The notes below the pieces were generated by a model, which was not told the origin of the DNA, searched no databases, and saw only the letters and a list, made by a program, of their open reading frames with translations. Source: Phenylobacterium sp. (GTDB lineage: Bacteria; Pseudomonadota; Alphaproteobacteria; Caulobacterales; Caulobacteraceae). Taken from it: 64,000 nt of DNA. The position numbers were made by a program, and so were the translations under genes. The stretch's first letter is position 1; every line of letters begins with the position of its first letter. Where the stretch lies: the NCBI RefSeq assembly GCF_013911965.1, contig NZ_JACESE010000007.1, positions 1 through 64,000 on the forward strand. Direction: 5' to 3'. Shown piece by piece: positions 60,743 to 64,000 of this stretch.

Positions 60743-62053
60743 ATGCCCCGACTGGAATCGCTGCGTCCCTGGGTGCTCCTGGGCGTCTTCAGCCTGCTCC
60801 TGTTCCTGATCTCGGGCGCGACCTTTTCGTCTCTGGGCGTCGTCCTGCCGGCCATGGTCGCCGACCAGAAATGGAGCTGGGCCCAGGCGGGCCTGGGCTT
60901 CACCCTGCTGGGCGCCTGCTGCGGCGGCTCGGCCTGGTTCCCGCCCATCGTCATCCGCAGGTTCGGCGTCCGTGCAGCCCTGCTGCTGGGCACGGCGGTC
61001 ATGGCGGCGGGCTTCCTCTGCCTCTATGCGACGCCCAACGTCTGGATCTACTTCCTCGGCACGGCGCTGTGCGGCGTGGCCTACCAGTTGATGGCCCTGA
61101 TCCCGGGCACGCATGTCCTGGCGGCGGTGTTCCAGAAGCGGGCCATGGCGTTTGGCCTCTACTTCACCCTTGGCGGCCTGGGCGGCGTGGCCGGCCCGAT
61201 GATGGCGCTGGCCGTCATGGAGCTGACCGGCGGCGCATGGCGGCCCTTCTGGGCGCTGCAGGCGATCGCCGCGCTCGCCATCGGCGTCCTCTGCTCCCTG
61301 CTGATCCCGAGCAGCGCCTGGCTGCGCGCCTCCTCGGAAAGGATCGACGCGGCTGTGAAGGCCGAGGCCGAAGCGGCTGCGGCCGCGCCCCAGACCGCGC
61401 CTCTGGCGGTGTACCGCACGGTCCAGGACTGGACGCTGAAGCAGGCCATGGGGACGGTGCAGTTCTACATCCTGGTGGCGGCCTACTTCGTCCACCTGCT
61501 GTCCGGCGTGACGGTGTCGAGCCTTTCGGTGGCGCACCTGACCGAGCGGGGCGTCGCCGCCGGCGTGGCGGCCGGCATGCTGAGCCTGGAAGGCCTTATG
61601 GCCACCGTCGCCCGATTGGGCGGGGGCTTTATCGGGGATCGGATCGATCCGAAGTGGCTGCTGATCCTGGCGGTCGGGGCGCTTGGCATGGGGTCCTTGG
61701 CCCTCAGCGTGGCCGACAGCTACGCCCTGATGATCGTCTACGCCATCGGCACAGGCGTCGGCTTCGGCCTGACCGCGCTCGCCGTGACCATCCTCCTGCT
61801 CAACTACTACGGCCGGCAGAACAATCTGGAGATCTTCTCCACGGTCTGCCTCGTCGGAGCGGTCTCCGCGCTCGGTCCGCTGATCGGCGGCTCGCTGCGC
61901 GACCTGCTGGGCAGCTTCTCGCCCACCTTCCAGCTCTTCGGCCTGGTGGCCGCCGGCGTCTTCGTCGCCTCGCTCTTCATGCGCCCGCCGCAGATGAAGA
62001 GGGCGGGCGAGGGCGCCGCGGTCCCGGCCGGCCTGATCAACGATCCTGTCTAA
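60743..62053 (+). CDS. MFS transporter of the rut-like cluster
   Basis: 436 aa, 12 hydrophobic segments. AGLGFTLLGACCGGSAWFPPIVIRRFGVRAAL includes the MFS-type basic loop (IRRFGVRA), and LGGGFIGDRIDPKWLLI carries the GDRI loop. Resembles monocarboxylate/oxalate-formate-type MFS carriers. Gene order suggests inner-membrane uptake of the same compound handled by the TonB receptor. GAGGAGG ribosome site precedes the ATG; rutA-like follows after 11 bp. Confidence 0.88.
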   Translation: MPRLESLRPWVLLGVFSLLLFLISGATFSSLGVVLPAMVADQKWSWAQAGLGFTLLGACCGGSAWFPPIVIRRFGVRAALLLGTAVMAAGFLCLYATPNVWIYFLGTALCGVAYQLMALIPGTHVLAAVFQKRAMAFGLYFTLGGLGGVAGPMMALAVMELTGGAWRPFWALQAIAALAIGVLCSLLIPSSAWLRASSERIDAAVKAEAEAAAAAPQTAPLAVYRTVQDWTLKQAMGTVQFYILVAAYFVHLLSGVTVSSLSVAHLTERGVAAGVAAGMLSLEGLMATVARLGGGFIGDRIDPKWLLILAVGALGMGSLALSVADSYALMIVYAIGTGVGFGLTALAVTILLLNYYGRQNNLEIFSTVCLVGAVSALGPLIGGSLRDLLGSFSPTFQLFGLVAAGVFVASLFMRPPQMKRAGEGAAVPAGLINDPV

Positions 62054-62064
62054 AGGCGCGCGCC

Positions 62065-63129
62065 ATGTATCAGAAGCCCTCCCCCAACAAGGAATTCGGC
62101 GTCTTCCTGCCGGTGGCCAACGGCGGTTGGATCATCTCCAAGACCTCGCCGCCGCTCGACGACCTGTGGACCCAGAACCGTGCGGCGGCGATCACCGCCG
62201 ACGAGGTGGGCATGGACTTCGTCATGTCCATGGGCAAGTGGCGCGGCTTCGGCGGCGAGACCAACCACTGGGGCCACTCGCTGGAGTCGGTGACCATGAT
62301 GGCCGGCATCGCCGAGGCCACCAAGAACGTGAAGATCTGGGCCACCGTCCATCCGCTGCTGCAGAACCCCGCGGTGACGGCCAAGATGATCGCCACGCTC
62401 GACCACATCAGCGGCGGGCGCGCGGGCCTCAACATCGTGGCGGGCGCCTATCGCGCCGAGTTCGACCAGATGGGCATGTGGGACGACAGCCTCGACCACG
62501 ACGCCCGCTACGCGCTCACCGAGGAATGGACGGCGATCGTCAAGCGCCTGTGGAAGGAGGAGAGCGTCGATCACGCGGGGCGCTTCTTCACCATGAAGGA
62601 CGCCCAGTCGAACCCCAAGCCGCTGTCGCGGCCGCGGCCCGAGCTGATCTGCGCCGGCCAGTCCGATCGCGGCTTCCAGTTCTCCGTGCGCGAGGCCGAC
62701 ATCTGCTTCATCGGCGGCCGCACGCCGGAAGAGCGCCGCGACAACTCCCTGCGCGCCAAGAAGGTGGCCGAGGAGCTCGGCAAGTCGATCAAGACCTACG
62801 CCATGTGCACCATCGTCCACGGCGAGACCGACGCGAAAGCCGAGGCCATGGTCGAGCACTACAAGACCGGGACCGACATGGGCGCCATCCTGGAGATGCT
62901 GCGCAGCTGGGGCGTGCCGGCCGACAAGCTCGACGTGGTCGCCAAACAGCAGGGCGCCTTCATGACCCACACCGCCGTGGGCTCGCCTTCCACCTGCGCC
63001 GAGCAGGTGCAGGAGTATGTGGAATTCGCTCAGCTCGACGGGCTGATGCTGATCTTCCCCGACTATGTGGAGGGCCTGAAGATGTTCGGCGCGGAGATCC
63101 TGCCCGGCCTGCGCTCGGCCTTCGCATGA
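62065..63129 (+). CDS. rutA: RutA-like flavin-dependent monooxygenase (LLM class)
   Basis: 354 aa. Family traits visible: GVFLPVANGGWIIS, FGGETNHWGHSLESVTMMAGIAEAT, GGRAGLNIVAGAYRAEFDQMGMW and LICAGQSDRGFQFS. These are the RutA blocks of the bacterial luciferase-like superfamily, which opens the uracil ring (C4-N3 cleavage) with FMNH2 and O2. RutA homologues also attack other N-heterocycles and chloroaromatics, so the substrate is inferred from context. An ATGA overlap with the RutB-like gene shows tight coupling. No RutF flavin reductase is seen in the window. Confidence 0.88.
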   Translation: MYQKPSPNKEFGVFLPVANGGWIISKTSPPLDDLWTQNRAAAITADEVGMDFVMSMGKWRGFGGETNHWGHSLESVTMMAGIAEATKNVKIWATVHPLLQNPAVTAKMIATLDHISGGRAGLNIVAGAYRAEFDQMGMWDDSLDHDARYALTEEWTAIVKRLWKEESVDHAGRFFTMKDAQSNPKPLSRPRPELICAGQSDRGFQFSVREADICFIGGRTPEERRDNSLRAKKVAEELGKSIKTYAMCTIVHGETDAKAEAMVEHYKTGTDMGAILEMLRSWGVPADKLDVVAKQQGAFMTHTAVGSPSTCAEQVQEYVEFAQLDGLMLIFPDYVEGLKMFGAEILPGLRSAFA

Positions 63130-63791
63130 ACGCCGCGGCCCAAGCCGGGGCCGGCGCGCGAGACGGGCTGAGCGCCTGGATCGCGCCCGCGCGGACGGCC
63201 CTCGTCATCATCGACATGCAGGTCGACTTCGCCGCGCCGGACGGCCAGATCGGCCAGTGGGGCGTGGACCTGTCCGCCGTTCCGCCGGCCCTGGAGAAGG
63301 CGCAGGCCCTGGCGGCCGCGGCGCGGAAGGCGGGGACGCCGGTCGTCTTCGTCGCCCTGGTGACGCGCAAGGAGACCGACTCCGTCGCCTGGCGCGAGCG
63401 GATGCGCCGTCGCGGCGGGGATGCGGAGAGCGACTCCGGCCTGTGCCGCGCCGGTACGCGCGGCGTCGACTTCTACGGCCCCCAGCCTCTGCCGGGCGAG
63501 CCTGTGGTGGAAAAGGCGCGCTACAGCGGCTTCCACCAGGCCGATCTCGACGGGGTGCTGAAGGGGCTGAAGGTGGACACCCTGGTGGTGGCCGGCCTGA
63601 CCACCGAATGCTGCGTGGACTGCACGGTCCGCGACGCGTTCCACCTCGACTACCACGTGTTCGTAGCCCGCGACGCCTGCGCCGCCTACGAGCCCGACGT
63701 CCACGAAGCGGCGCTCAAGTCGCTCGAACTCAACTGCGCGATCCTGGTCGACACCGACCAGGTGGTCGCCGCCTGGGAGGAGGCCGCGTAA
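63126..63791 (+). CDS. rutB: RutB-like cysteine amidohydrolase (isochorismatase fold)
   Basis: 221 aa. Catalytic triad Asp in ALVIIDMQVDFA, Lys in VVEKARYSGFHQADLD, and Cys in AGLTTECCVDCTVRDAF. These match the ureidoacrylate amidohydrolase group and its relatives. It would hydrolyse the ureido/peroxy acid product of the upstream monooxygenase. Overlaps rutA-like by ATGA and the M20 gene by TAATG. Confidence 0.88.
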   Translation: MNAAAQAGAGARDGLSAWIAPARTALVIIDMQVDFAAPDGQIGQWGVDLSAVPPALEKAQALAAAARKAGTPVVFVALVTRKETDSVAWRERMRRRGGDAESDSGLCRAGTRGVDFYGPQPLPGEPVVEKARYSGFHQADLDGVLKGLKVDTLVVAGLTTECCVDCTVRDAFHLDYHVFVARDACAAYEPDVHEAALKSLELNCAILVDTDQVVAAWEEAA

Positions 63792-64000
63792 TGGCCGACG
63801 GAGTCCAACTGCCCGGCGCGCAGGCGCCCTTCGCCGTCACCGACGCCGACCGGGCCGCCATCGCCGCGGCCATCGACGAGACCGAGGCCGTCGAGCTGGC
63901 CCTGGCGCTGGGCAATATTCCGAGCCCGGCGGGGCACGAGTTCGAGGCGGGCAACTTCGTCTACGACTGGATGGCCAGGGAGGGGTTCAATCCCCGCAAG
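63791..64000 (+). CDS. M20-family metallohydrolase (partial, cut by the window edge)
   Basis: 70 N-terminal residues only. VELALALGNIPSPAGHEFEAG followed by YDWMAREGF matches the ArgE/DapE/aminoacylase opening (L-x-IPSPxGxE). TAATG overlap with the RutB-like gene. M20 members of this kind include N-carbamoyl amino acid amidohydrolases, which would fit removal of a carbamoyl or acyl group in the pathway. The active-site zinc residues lie beyond the window. Confidence 0.85.
   Translation, partial: MADGVQLPGAQAPFAVTDADRAAIAAAIDETEAVELALALGNIPSPAGHEFEAGNFVYDWMAREGFNPRK

Overview
The window is very GC-rich chromosomal DNA, densely coding, with short intergenic gaps, frequent 1-4 bp gene overlaps and many GTG/TTG starts behind clear Shine-Dalgarno sequences. 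Four TonB-dependent receptors, a RutA-type flavin monooxygenase, ectoine synthesis, glutathione-dependent formaldehyde oxidation and paired short-chain dehydrogenases fit an alphaproteobacterium. Caulobacteraceae (Phenylobacterium/Caulobacter-like) is my best guess, by inference only. I see no tRNA, rRNA, CRISPR array, insertion sequence or phage gene.

Layout. 0-7 kb: a nutrient-uptake locus with a GPH-type MFS transporter, a secreted Ca-dependent PI-PLC-like phosphodiesterase, a ROK repressor and a TonB receptor, with related AT-rich motifs in its promoters. 6.9-11 kb: a serralysin-type RTX protease, a second TonB receptor with no visible signal peptide, and a DUF3237 protein. 11-18 kb: topoisomerase IB, RlmJ, a sugar-phosphate transferase, AsmA, and a cytochrome c556/b561 pair. 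18-24.6 kb: a structured leader and gltBD (ammonia assimilation), closed by a strong hairpin. 24.7-28.3 kb: a Fur-box-controlled siderophore receptor, a PiuC hydroxylase and a DUF1993 protein. 28.4-32.3 kb: a translationally coupled surface-sugar cassette (HAD phosphatase, nucleotidyltransferase-kinase fusion, second nucleotidyltransferase) facing a glycosyltransferase. 32.4-39.5 kb: porin, lone CysA-type ATPase, alkylsulfatase, MaoC hydratase and CitE-type lyase on one strand, with a Mct-like CaiB CoA-transferase divergent from them. 39.6-44.3 kb: slipin/NfeD pair, then frmA, fghA and a GFA-family protein. 44.5-51.6 kb: ectR and ectABCD-ask for ectoine and hydroxyectoine, then a frameshifted Na+/solute symporter. 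51.7-56.4 kb: a carboxymuconolactone-decarboxylase-like protein, two SDRs, an M48 lipoprotein protease, a Fur-box-preceded unknown protein, an EF-hand protein, a small membrane protein and a VOC protein. 56.6-64 kb: a RutE-like reductase, GntR regulator, TonB receptor, MFS transporter, RutA-like monooxygenase, RutB-like amidohydrolase and the start of an M20 hydrolase, cut by the window edge.

The most interesting parts are: the last cluster, which reads as a complete import-and-degrade system for a pyrimidine-like or other N-containing heterocycle, with a repeated TGACATTTC motif at its promoters; the CaiB/CitE/MaoC C5-acyl-CoA set next to a sulfatase module; the nucleotidyltransferase-kinase fusion cassette; an 87-bp two-hairpin repeat present twice with a compensatory base-pair change; and a Fur-box-controlled protein of unknown function.
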